DNA of 13,663 nucleotides, taken from positions 1 to 13,663 of the forward strand of contig JABIWD010000058.1 in assembly GCA_018701105.1 (NCBI GenBank). Direction: 5' to 3'. Each line of letters starts with the position of its first letter. The stretch's first letter is position 1. Of this stretch, positions 1-6,698 are shown one piece after another. The notes below the pieces were generated by a model. That model saw nothing but the letters and a program-made list of their open reading frames with translations. It made no database searches and was not told the origin of the DNA. Source of the DNA: Candidatus Uhrbacteria bacterium. GTDB taxonomy: Bacteria; Patescibacteriota; Patescibacteriia; UBA9934; UBA11717. Position numbers and translations under genes: made by a program.

Positions 1-272
1 AGGCCCGCGAGTGCGCCGGCCGCGACGAGCCCTACGAAGATGATCGCGCTGTTCCGGAGGCTCTCCAGCACGTAGCTAGGTACAAATGCCGCAGCCACCA
101 GGACTACGAGAATGAGTGCGAACCGGAGTCGGTTGCGTGCTCGCCGTTCTCGCTTCAAGCTCTGGAAGTACCCCACGGTGAAGCCTGCCACCGCGCTGCT
201 CAGGAGGATGGCAGCAATTCCGGCCACGATCTCGTACGTTGGTAGCTGCTCTACCACAATAGTTGGATCCAT
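1..272 (-). CDS. Partial integral membrane protein, function unknown (N-terminal 90 residues)
   Basis: An open reading frame on the minus strand starts at the ATG whose complement is at 270-272 and runs off the left edge of the window, so only 90 codons are visible. The start is chosen because AGGAG lies 7 nt upstream (complement of 280-284). The translation has three hydrophobic stretches, about residues 14-36, 49-68 and 75-90. A strongly basic loop (residues 40-50, many Arg/Lys) lies between the first two, so that loop is probably cytoplasmic by the positive-inside rule. There is no cleavable signal peptide and no motif I recognise. The DNA is very GC-rich (43 of the first 60 bases are G or C), unlike the neighbouring ribosomal genes but like the ABC exporter at 4729. 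It is divergent from rpsL and not part of that operon. That it is a real membrane protein gene is well supported; its function is unknown. Confidence 0.7.
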   Translation of the reverse strand, partial: MDPTIVVEQLPTYEIVAGIAAILLSSAVAGFTVGYFQSLKRERRARNRLRFALILVVLVAAAFVPSYVLESLRNSAIIFVGLVAAGALAG

Positions 273-305
273 TTTCACTCTCCTGCCTGTTATTGGTTCG
301 AGGTG

Positions 306-334
306 AACGTACCAAAAAATCCCGTTCTCGTCAA
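306..334 (-). promoter_or_regulatory. Candidate divergent promoter for the minus-strand membrane gene
   Basis: Read on the minus strand, TTGACG (complement of 329-334) is followed after 17 nt by TACGTT (complement of 306-311). The -35 is good (5 of 6) but the -10 is weak (3 of 6). It would give a leader of roughly 27 nt before the ATG at 272, containing the AGGAG site. It lies back to back with the rpsL promoter. Confidence 0.4.
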
Positions 335-357
335 TCCCACTCAACCACCCTAGATTA

Positions 358-386
358 TTGACAAAATCACCCTCAAAAGGTATGCT
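358..386 (+). promoter_or_regulatory. Sigma-70-type promoter of the rpsL-rpsG-fusA operon
   Basis: A perfect -35 TTGACA (358-363) is separated by 17 nt from TATGCT (381-386), a good -10. Transcription would begin near 393, giving a leader of about 93 nt before rpsL. No coding sequence fits between this site and rpsL, and the position is right for the head of a str operon. Confidence 0.8.
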
Positions 387-392
387 CGCACC

Positions 393-485
393 ACCTATTT
401 TTGTAGGTTGAATTAATCAACGACACGTATGAAGTACCCAGGAGATTGGGGAAGTCTACAGACGTGTTATAAAGTCTGAAATCTC
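393..485 (+). promoter_or_regulatory. 5' leader of rpsL with overlapping inverted repeats
   Basis: The predicted leader begins with a hairpin: ACCTA (393-397) pairs with TAGGT (404-408) over a six-base loop. It overlaps a second inverted repeat, GTTGA (407-411) with TCAAC (417-421). Further on, GAGATT (442-447) is complementary to AATCTC (480-485), which touches the start codon. An AGGAG lies at 440-444, about 41 nt from the ATG and too far for normal use. No Shine-Dalgarno stands directly before rpsL. A translational control element for the operon is possible but not demonstrated. Confidence 0.4.
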
Positions 486-902
486 ATGCCAACCATGAAT
501 CAGCTTATTCGCAAGCCGCGACGGTCTGCGAAGAAAAAGAGCAAGACTCCATCTTTGGGGATCACGCTCGACACGCTTCACCGGAAGCGGTCAAACAACA
601 ACGCCCCACTTAAGCGTGGCGTATGTGTACGAGTGTCTACAATGACACCTAAAAAGCCGAACTCAGCTCTTCGAAAAGTAGCTCGTGTTCGTCTCTCAAA
701 CGGAATCGAGGTTAACGCCTATATTCCTGGTGAGGGTCACAACTTGCAGGAGCACTCAGTTGTTCTTGTTCGAGGAGGAAAGGTTAAAGACCTTCCGGGT
801 GTTCGATACCACGTTGTTCGTGGAATTTATGATACTCAAGGAATCGAAGGACGAAACCGCAGTCGATCTAAGTACGGGACTCGACGTCCTAAGAAGAGCT
901 AA
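486..902 (+). CDS. rpsL: 30S ribosomal protein S12
   Basis: S12 lies at the decoding centre of the small subunit and helps monitor codon-anticodon pairing. The 138-residue product starts with MPTMNQLIRKPRR, the family N terminus, which fixes the start at 486 rather than the ATG at 498. It carries TPKKPNSALRK (residues 54-64) and the loop KDLPGVRYHVVRG. Both lysines linked to streptomycin resistance in other bacteria are in the sensitive form. Compared with E. coli S12 (124 residues) there are about 14 extra residues between the KTPSLG and KRGVC motifs (about residues 25-42), an insertion I associate with CPR-type S12. There is no Shine-Dalgarno before the start. It is first in the operon, followed 2 nt later by rpsG. 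Confidence 0.97.
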   Translation: MPTMNQLIRKPRRSAKKKSKTPSLGITLDTLHRKRSNNNAPLKRGVCVRVSTMTPKKPNSALRKVARVRLSNGIEVNAYIPGEGHNLQEHSVVLVRGGKVKDLPGVRYHVVRGIYDTQGIEGRNRSRSKYGTRRPKKS

Positions 903-904
903 AT

Positions 905-1372
905 ATGCGAGGTAAACAATCCCAGAAGCGCGTAATCGCCGGAGATCCAAAGTTTAATAACGTGTTGGTTGCTAAGTTGATCAACTACGTGATGTTGGAT
1001 GGAAAGAAGACTACTGCGCAACGTGTCGTATATGATGCGTTCGAAATCATTTCAAAAAAGACAAAGTTAGATCCCATTACTGTGTTCCAGCAGGCACTCG
1101 ATAACGTGATGCCAAACTTGGAGGTTAAGAGTAAGCGAGTTGGTGGTGCAAACTACCAGATTCCAATGCCTGTTCGAGGTGACCGACGAATCACACTTGC
1201 ATACCGATGGATCCTTATCTCAGCTCGATCAAAGAAGGGGGCCGCAATGGCAACTCATCTTGCAACCGAGCTTATGGAAGGAGCCGAAGGAGTAGGTGGA
1301 GCAGTTAAAAAGAAAGAAGACGTACAACGAATGGCAGAGGCTAACCGAGCCTTCGCACACTTCGCTAGATAA
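905..1372 (+). CDS. rpsG: 30S ribosomal protein S7
   Basis: S7 is a primary 16S rRNA binder that nucleates assembly of the 30S head and contacts the E-site tRNA. The 155-residue product matches the usual length (about 156). It shows the family landmarks: a basic N terminus with KRVIAGDPKF, the helix motif VAKLINYVMLDGKK, the segment NVMPNLEVKSKRVGGANYQI with PMPVR following, and a C-terminal R-MAEANRAFAHF. The ATG at 905 follows the rpsL stop by 2 nt (TAA AT ATG), so translation is probably coupled. Only a weak purine stretch (AAGAAGAG) precedes it. In E. coli S7 represses its own operon by binding the rpsL-rpsG junction. That junction is almost absent here, so any feedback would need another site. 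Confidence 0.97.
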   Translation: MRGKQSQKRVIAGDPKFNNVLVAKLINYVMLDGKKTTAQRVVYDAFEIISKKTKLDPITVFQQALDNVMPNLEVKSKRVGGANYQIPMPVRGDRRITLAYRWILISARSKKGAAMATHLATELMEGAEGVGGAVKKKEDVQRMAEANRAFAHFAR

Positions 1373-1380
1373 TCGTGTTT

Positions 1381-1406
1381 GGATCCGGTGCATACGTATC
1401 GGATCC
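1381..1406 (+). promoter_or_regulatory. Hairpin between rpsG and fusA
   Basis: GGATCCGGTGC (1381-1391) pairs with GTATCGGATCC (1396-1406) around an ATAC loop, an 11-pair stem with two G-U pairs. No T-tract follows directly, so it is a poor terminator. It may be an mRNA processing or translational control element. The remaining 43 nt to fusA are AT-rich. Confidence 0.5.
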
Positions 1407-1449
1407 TTCGCGTTTGAAAAATACTTGAATACAAATATTCATAATAACT

Positions 1450-3540
1450 ATGGCCAGAGAATTTCCTCTTGAGCGAGTCCGAAATATCGGAATCATCGCC
1501 CACATTGACGCGGGTAAGACGACTGTAACGGAGCGCGTTTTGTTCTACACAGGTAAGAAGCACAAACTCGGAGAGGTACACGAAGGAGAAGCGACAATGG
1601 ACCGGATGGAGCAAGAGCAGGAGCGTGGAATTACTATCACATCTGCTGCGACTACTTGTTTCTGGAAGGATCACAACATCAACATTATTGACACGCCAGG
1701 TCACGTTGACTTCACGGTTGAAGTTGAGCGATCTTTGCGTGTTCTTGATGGTGGAGTCGTGATTTTTGACGGAGTTGCTGGTGTGGAGCCACAGTCAGAG
1801 ACTGTTTGGCGACAAGCCGACAAGTATTCCGTTCCACGAATTTGTTTCGTGAACAAGTTGGACCGAACAGGTGCAGACTTCATGTTTGACCTAGATTCAA
1901 TCCGAACACGACTTACAAAGAAAGCTCACCCTATTCAGTTGCCAATCGGTGCTGAGGGTGACTTTGAAGGGATCGTGGACTTGTTGAAGATGAAGGCGTT
2001 TTACTACCGAGATGACGAGGGAAAGGATATTGAAGAGTTGGAGATTCCCGAGAACATGAAGGAAGAGGCCGCTAAGTGGCGTGGAACTTTGATTGAGGCC
2101 ATCGTAGAGAATGATGAGACCTTGATGGAAGCTTACCTTGAAGGTAACGAGCCAAGCTACGAAGATGCAGTACGAGTTTTGCGAAAAGCTACACTTGCGC
2201 TAGACATCGTTCCTGTTCTTTTGGGAACAGCTTTGAAGAACAAGGGAGTTCAGTTATTGCTAGACGCTGTTATCGCGTTCCTACCAAGTCCATTGGAAGT
2301 TCCTGCACTTATTGGAACAGATCCAGATGACGAGGAGAAGGAGATTCCAGTTAAGGCAACAGACGACGAACCATTGGCAGCACTCGCATTTAAGATTGCT
2401 ACCGATCCGTTTGTTGGAAAGTTGAGCTTTATCCGCGTCTACTCCGGAACATTGAAGTCAGGGTCATACATCTTGAATGCTTCAACAGGAGACAAGGAGC
2501 GAGTTGGGCGACTTGTGAAATTGCATGCCAATGATCGAGAAGAGGTAGACGAGATTTACGCAGGAGACATTGCTGCGGCCGTTGGATTGAAGAAGGTTAC
2601 AACTGGTCACACATTGTGTGTGCCTGAGCGACCAATCTTGCTTGAGAACATTACGTTCCCAGAGCCAGTTATCTCGATCGCGGTTGAGCCTAAGACAAAG
2701 GGAGATCAGGAGAAGATGGGAGTTGCTTTGTCCAAGCTTTCAGAAGAGGACCCAACATTCCGCGTGCAGTCTAACGAGGAAACTAACCAGACAATTATCT
2801 CAGGAATGGGAGAGTTGCACTTGGAAGTTATCGTTGACCGAATGAAGCGCGAGTTTAACGTGGAGGTGAACGTTGGAGCGCCACAGGTAAGCTACCGTGA
2901 GTCAATTCGTGGAGCTGCTGAGGCGGAAGGTAAGTTTGTTAAGCAGTCTGGTGGACGTGGTCAGTACGGTCACGCTGTCATCAAGATTGAGCCTAACACG
3001 GAAGAGGGGTACATCTTCGAGGATAAGATTAAAGGAGGTTCCGTTCCACGTGAGTACATTGAACCAACAAACAAGGGAATCCAAGAGGCTATGGCATCTG
3101 GTGTATACGCTGGATACCCATTGATCAACATCAAGGTTACACTTGTTGACGGATCGTTCCATGATGTTGACTCATCAGAAGTTGCCTTTAAGATCGCGGG
3201 ATCTATGGCGTTGCGAGCAGCTGCAGTGAAAGCAGGAATCGCATTGCTAGAGCCTGTCATGAAGGTGGAGGTTGTAACTCCAGAAGACTTCATGGGAGAT
3301 GTGATTGGTGATTTGAACGCAAAGCGTGGTCAGATAAATGAAATGACAGACCAAGGTGAAGCTAAGCTTGTACGAGCATTCGTACCATTGTCAGAGATGT
3401 TCGGTTACGCAACTCAGTTGCGATCGATCACTCAGGGACGAGCCAGCTACGCCATGGAATTTGAGAAGTACCAGGAGGTTCCAAAGTCTATTGCAGAAGA
3501 GATCAAGGAAAAGCGAGGAGGAGGGAAGACAGCGGAGTAA
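1450..3540 (+). CDS. fusA: Elongation factor G
   Basis: EF-G is the cytosolic GTPase that drives translocation of tRNA and mRNA after peptide transfer and helps recycle ribosomes. The 696-residue length is typical. The G domain carries AHIDAGKTT (17-25, P-loop), RGITI (59-63, switch I), DTPGHVDF (81-88, with His85) and NKLD (135-138). Later domains show the SGMGELHLEV motif of domain III, GGRGQYGH of domain IV and DSSEVAFKIAGSMA. It appears complete, with no sign of a degenerate paralogue. The ATG at 1450 lies in an AT-rich context without a Shine-Dalgarno. It is the last gene of rpsL-rpsG-fusA: a strong terminator follows 9 nt after the stop, so tuf is not in the same primary unit. Codon use is the ribosomal-gene type (CGA Arg, ACA Thr, TTG Leu). 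Confidence 0.98.
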   Translation: MAREFPLERVRNIGIIAHIDAGKTTVTERVLFYTGKKHKLGEVHEGEATMDRMEQEQERGITITSAATTCFWKDHNINIIDTPGHVDFTVEVERSLRVLDGGVVIFDGVAGVEPQSETVWRQADKYSVPRICFVNKLDRTGADFMFDLDSIRTRLTKKAHPIQLPIGAEGDFEGIVDLLKMKAFYYRDDEGKDIEELEIPENMKEEAAKWRGTLIEAIVENDETLMEAYLEGNEPSYEDAVRVLRKATLALDIVPVLLGTALKNKGVQLLLDAVIAFLPSPLEVPALIGTDPDDEEKEIPVKATDDEPLAALAFKIATDPFVGKLSFIRVYSGTLKSGSYILNASTGDKERVGRLVKLHANDREEVDEIYAGDIAAAVGLKKVTTGHTLCVPERPILLENITFPEPVISIAVEPKTKGDQEKMGVALSKLSEEDPTFRVQSNEETNQTIISGMGELHLEVIVDRMKREFNVEVNVGAPQVSYRESIRGAAEAEGKFVKQSGGRGQYGHAVIKIEPNTEEGYIFEDKIKGGSVPREYIEPTNKGIQEAMASGVYAGYPLINIKVTLVDGSFHDVDSSEVAFKIAGSMALRAAAVKAGIALLEPVMKVEVVTPEDFMGDVIGDLNAKRGQINEMTDQGEAKLVRAFVPLSEMFGYATQLRSITQGRASYAMEFEKYQEVPKSIAEEIKEKRGGGKTAE

Positions 3541-3548
3541 GATTTGAA

Positions 3549-3576
3549 AAGTGCGCCTGAGGGCGCACTTTTTTAT
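3549..3576 (+). terminator. Rho-independent terminator after fusA
   Basis: AAGTGCGCC (3549-3557) pairs perfectly with GGCGCACTT (3562-3570) around a TGAG loop, and the right arm runs into a T-rich tail (3569-3575). It ends the str-type transcription unit. Confidence 0.9.
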
Positions 3577-3593
3577 TATGATAGAATTCGGTT

Positions 3594-4442
3594 ATGGAAC
3601 TTTGGTTTATTTTTGCAATAATATCTGCAGTGAGCGCTGGCTTGTTTTCTTTTTTGTAGAAAACTTCCGCGCACATGAAGCATAACGCTGCCCAGGTAAC
3701 AATGTATAGCATGATGTCGGCTGCGGTGTTGTCCGGAGTATATGCGTTAGTGATAGATGTGCAGAGGCATTCAATTGCGATCATGGCAATTTTGGCGTTC
3801 GTAAATATTTTGGCTTACTCTACTGTTGCAATGACACGTGTCGACGCATTGAAATATATAAATTCAACAATATATTTTCCGGTATACAAGATAGCGACCT
3901 CGATTGCAGCAATTCCAATAAGTATATTCTTGTTCTCAGATTCAATAACAGGAAAAGAGTTGATAGGAATATTGCTGGGCATCGTGACGGCTTTAGCTCT
4001 GATTACAAGAAAAGAAAGGGCTCGTCAGGAAGATTTTCGCAAAGGGGCTATATTTTTAGGTATTGGCATCGCCGCCGTCTTATTTGGGATATCTGCGGCT
4101 AAAACTGTGTCACATCTTGAGCTCGATCTTTCACTTTATCTTTTCATGACATTTTTAATGGGAGTGTTTTTGGCACGATGGCGATACAACAGTACGAATG
4201 GAAAAGAACATAGTTCAAAAAACGTTGCACGGATCGGTTTAATTAGTGGGGCATTCATGTTTTTGAACTTCTTGTTTTTCACTAAGGCTCTTTCAGGAGA
4301 CCTTGCGGTCGTATACGTGATCAACTCGTTTTCGACTGTTATAGCCGTTTTGCTGTCAGTGGCATTTTATAAGGAGCATTTTGATCTTAAGAAGGGATTC
4401 GCGCTCTTAATGATGGTGGCTTCGTTGATACTGTTGAAGTAG
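3594..4442 (+). pseudogene. EamA/DMT-family transporter interrupted by an in-frame TAG
   Basis: From the ATG at 3594, 21 codons encode a typical first membrane helix of a drug/metabolite transporter (MELWFIFAIISAV and onward). A TAG at 3657-3659 stops the frame, and the same frame then continues unbroken for 260 codons to the stop at 4440-4442. Ignoring the TAG gives 282 residues and ten hydrophobic segments, the length and topology of the EamA (DUF6) family of small-molecule permeases. The downstream fragment could restart at ATG 3675 (255 residues), but it lacks helix 1 and has no Shine-Dalgarno. The simplest explanation is CAG to TAG at codon 22, since a single substitution suffices and no frameshift is needed. 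Readthrough, strain polymorphism or an assembly error remain possible. The gene is AT-rich (20 of 60 G+C at 3901-3960). It sits alone between the fusA terminator and the next promoter. Substrate is unknown. Confidence 0.75.
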
Positions 4443-4463
4443 AAAAAGGGCTATATTCAGTCC

Positions 4464-4491
4464 TTGACACATACCTGAGATATGGTATGTT
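4464..4491 (+). promoter_or_regulatory. Promoter upstream of the 40-codon ORF and ABC exporter
   Basis: A perfect TTGACA (4464-4469) is followed after 16 nt by TATGTT (4486-4491). The expected start is near 4498, about 20 nt before the small ORF and 230 nt before the ABC exporter, so it probably serves both. Confidence 0.7.
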
Positions 4492-4516
4492 TTTTGTACC
4501 GAAAGGTATTTATATT

Positions 4517-4639
4517 ATGAACACACACGCAAACAACCTTATTTCAATTCGGCAGCCATACACAATGGTGAAGCCTGGCTTTGTATTGGCCGGAATTGAC
4601 TCAAATACTGGCGTTTCGCGTGATTTTTTCAGAAATTAA
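4517..4639 (+). CDS. Small ORF of 40 codons, possible leader peptide
   Basis: ATG at 4517 opens a 40-residue frame ending in TAA at 4637. It starts MNTHANNLISIRQPY and ends GVSRDFFRN. It lies just downstream of a good promoter and has AAAGG at 4502-4506, 10 nt from the ATG. That combination is the main reason to consider it real. It has no recognisable domain, signal peptide or membrane segment. Two hairpins follow it (4641-4655 and 4663-4688), and then the Shine-Dalgarno of the ABC exporter. This arrangement resembles leader-peptide control, where the ribosome's position on a short ORF decides whether the downstream gene is expressed. There is no run of a single amino-acid codon that would point to a classical amino-acid attenuator. 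It could also be a non-coding leader. Confidence 0.4.
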   Translation: MNTHANNLISIRQPYTMVKPGFVLAGIDSNTGVSRDFFRN

Positions 4640-4640
4640 G

Positions 4641-4655
4641 CAAGGTTCAACCTTG
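4641..4655 (+). repeat. Short inverted repeat after the small ORF
   Basis: CAAGG (4641-4645) pairs with CCTTG (4651-4655); the whole 15-mer is a perfect inverted repeat about a central C. It starts 1 nt after the small ORF's stop codon and precedes a second, stronger hairpin. Confidence 0.5.
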
Positions 4656-4662
4656 ATTACTG

Positions 4663-4689
4663 AAATGTCCTGCGAAAGCAGGGCATTTT
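4663..4689 (+). terminator. GAAA-capped hairpin, terminator or attenuator before the ABC exporter
   Basis: AAATGTCCTGC (4663-4673) pairs with GCAGGGCATTT (4678-4688) around a GAAA tetraloop, 11 pairs including one G-U. The T-run is short (TTTT, then GATTCC), and three of its four Ts are in the stem, so termination may be partial. It lies between the small ORF and the ABC gene, where partial termination would limit exporter expression. Confidence 0.55.
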
Positions 4690-4728
4690 GATTCCCAATT
4701 CGTCGCAATACTCTCGAAAGGAGAAACG

Positions 4729-6603
4729 ATGTCACACGATATCGAAGACGAGGAACGTAAGGTCGCTGGTTCATACATGGAGTACATTTCCATGATGATC
4801 GACAGCATCGGTGTTGTTAAATGGATCTGGAGCGAGCTTGTGGACGACGTCGGTCGCAGAAAGCTCAAGCAGATGGCAGGATGGCTCACGGTCTTCACGA
4901 CCTTCATTCTGGTGCCCTCGTGGTTGCTGGGAGAAGTCGTGGACTCGTTGATCGCAGGGGATGCGCCGGCGGCGTACAAGTTCCTGTGGATCATGGCTGG
5001 GTGCATCGTGGCATCGCAGATCGCGAACGCTTTCCAGATGGTCGCACGAGAGTGGGCTCTGGGCAGCATCATGGGCAAGGTGGACTCGCGGATGTCGGAG
5101 CTTTTCTTCGACAAGTCGCTGGGTCAACATCTTCAGGAGGGCGGCAAGCTCTCGGCGGCGAACGTCGAGAAGGCTCGTGGTCGAGTTTGGTCAGTGGTGG
5201 ATATGCTCCTGTTTCAGGGGACGTCTTCGATGCTGCATCTGCTCGTTTCCTACAGCCTGTTGTGGCTGATCAGCCCTGTTGCAGGCGGAATCATGACGAT
5301 TCTGTTTGTGCACTACCTGTGCTGGATGCTGTTTCTGAATCGGCGCGTGATGGTGGCTTGCACGCCGCTTGATGCGAAGTTTCGGAAGCACAATCGGTAC
5401 CGGACCAATCGGTGGGATCTGGTAGAGCGAGTGCTGAACACAGGGAAGGGCGACGAGGAAATCGCCTACATGAACCAGTGGTTCGACGTGATCATCAAGG
5501 AAGATCGCGCGTTCTGGATCTGGTACATCATGATGAGCAACTTCCGTGCCTTCATGCGCATTGGCGCGCTGATTGGCGTGGCGGCGTACGGAATCTGGAG
5601 CATCGATCGCGGGGTCATGGAGATCAGCTTGCTGATTCCGCTGTTCGTGTGGTCGCAGGGTGTCGCGGACAACCTGTGGCGCATTGGCCAGATTGAGCGG
5701 ATGCTGAACTGGAACCTCCCGTCGATCAAGTCCATGATGGACGCGCTCACGATCAAGAACGACATCGTGATCAAGCCCAACGCGGTGAAGATCGCCGACT
5801 CCGCTCCGTTGGGAGTCGAGCTGCGTGGCATTGGTCATGCGTACCCGGCTGACGATGGTGGCGATGGCGAGCGGCGCGTGCTGCATGACCTGGCATTCAA
5901 GATCGAGCCGGGTGAGAAGGTCGCGCTGATTGGTGCGAGTGGCGCAGGGAAGTCGACGCTGATGCGTTTGCTCCTGCGGTACATGGATCCTGACAGCGGA
6001 GCCGTGCTCTACAACGGTGTAGATTTGCGGGACGTCGACCTGGACCACCTTCGGCGCATGATCGGGTACATCGCCCAGCGGCCCCCTGTCCTGGACGACA
6101 CTATCCGCGAGAACATCATGTATCGCATTCCTCGCAGCGAGCGTGGAAGCATTACGGATGAGTTCATCTGGTCAGTGTTGGAGAGCGTTCAGCTCGCGTT
6201 GCACAAGCGGTTCGACAAGGGCCTGGACACGCGCGTAGGAAAGAACGGCGTGAAGCTGTCTGGTGGTGAGCAGCAGCGGTTGATGATTGCTGCGGCAATT
6301 ATTCAGCGGCCGCGGTTCATTATCATCGACGAGGCGACTAGTTCGTTGGATGCGGTGACAGAGAAGTTGGTGCAGAGTGGTCTCGAGAAGGTTCTCGGGC
6401 CGGAGACGACGGCTGTCGTAATCGCGCATCGATTCTCTACGCTGCAGTTCTGCGATCGGATCGTAGTGCTGCGGCCAGTGCCGGGACTCGATGAGGGCGA
6501 GCCTCAGATCGAGGCTATCGGGGATTCGTTCTCAGAGCTCTACAAGGTTTCTCCGACTTTCCGCGGACTTGCGGACGGACAGGGACTGCACATCGCAGTT
6601 TGA
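4729..6603 (+). CDS. ABC exporter, fused membrane and ATPase domains
   Basis: This 624-residue protein is a half-transporter of the type IV exporter (MsbA/lipid-drug export) class: one membrane domain fused to one ATPase, expected to act as a dimer in the cytoplasmic membrane. The membrane part has about six hydrophobic segments (near 50-70, 83-103, 155-180, 182-204, 262-290 and 297-312). The ATPase has a possible A-loop aromatic (Tyr372), Walker A GASGAGKST (402-410, Lys408), Q-loop Gln450, signature LSGGEQQRL (510-518), Walker B IIIDEATSSLD (531-541, catalytic Glu535) and H-loop His567. All catalytic residues are present, so it should be active. The start is fixed by AAAGGAG (4717-4723) 5 nt upstream. 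DNA is GC-rich (39 of 60 at 5041-5100) with CTG and CGC/CGG codons, unlike the ribosomal genes. Substrate cannot be told from sequence: lipid, peptide and drug export are all possible. Confidence 0.93.
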   Translation: MSHDIEDEERKVAGSYMEYISMMIDSIGVVKWIWSELVDDVGRRKLKQMAGWLTVFTTFILVPSWLLGEVVDSLIAGDAPAAYKFLWIMAGCIVASQIANAFQMVAREWALGSIMGKVDSRMSELFFDKSLGQHLQEGGKLSAANVEKARGRVWSVVDMLLFQGTSSMLHLLVSYSLLWLISPVAGGIMTILFVHYLCWMLFLNRRVMVACTPLDAKFRKHNRYRTNRWDLVERVLNTGKGDEEIAYMNQWFDVIIKEDRAFWIWYIMMSNFRAFMRIGALIGVAAYGIWSIDRGVMEISLLIPLFVWSQGVADNLWRIGQIERMLNWNLPSIKSMMDALTIKNDIVIKPNAVKIADSAPLGVELRGIGHAYPADDGGDGERRVLHDLAFKIEPGEKVALIGASGAGKSTLMRLLLRYMDPDSGAVLYNGVDLRDVDLDHLRRMIGYIAQRPPVLDDTIRENIMYRIPRSERGSITDEFIWSVLESVQLALHKRFDKGLDTRVGKNGVKLSGGEQQRLMIAAAIIQRPRFIIIDEATSSLDAVTEKLVQSGLEKVLGPETTAVVIAHRFSTLQFCDRIVVLRPVPGLDEGEPQIEAIGDSFSELYKVSPTFRGLADGQGLHIAV

Positions 6604-6614
6604 GACAACAACTT

Positions 6615-6650
6615 GCCGGCGACACCTCTGTGTCGCCGGCTCTTTTTATT
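6615..6650 (+). terminator. Rho-independent terminator after the ABC exporter
   Basis: GCCGGCGACAC (6615-6625) pairs perfectly with GTGTCGCCGGC (6630-6640) around CTCT, followed by TCTTTTTATT. It is the strongest terminator in the window. Confidence 0.95.
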
Positions 6651-6698
6651 ACTTGACAATCCCGCGTTTTTCTGAGAGTGTCGTGGTCTGGAGGTGCT

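Noticed and set aside
3657..3659. Genome-wide reassignment of TAG, as with pyrrolysine or other recoding
   Set aside because: TAG ends rplC, rplD and rplW at their normal C termini, so it is a functioning stop codon here.
3675..4442. Intact 255-residue transporter starting at the internal ATG
   Set aside because: The upstream 21 codons in the same frame encode the missing first helix, and no ribosome-binding site precedes 3675, so the split-gene reading is better.
5191..6048. Minus-strand open frame of 285 codons opposite the ABC exporter
   Set aside because: It is a shadow of a GC-rich gene: the plus strand has all ABC motifs in frame, and the minus frame is rich in His, Arg and Gln with no recognisable domain.
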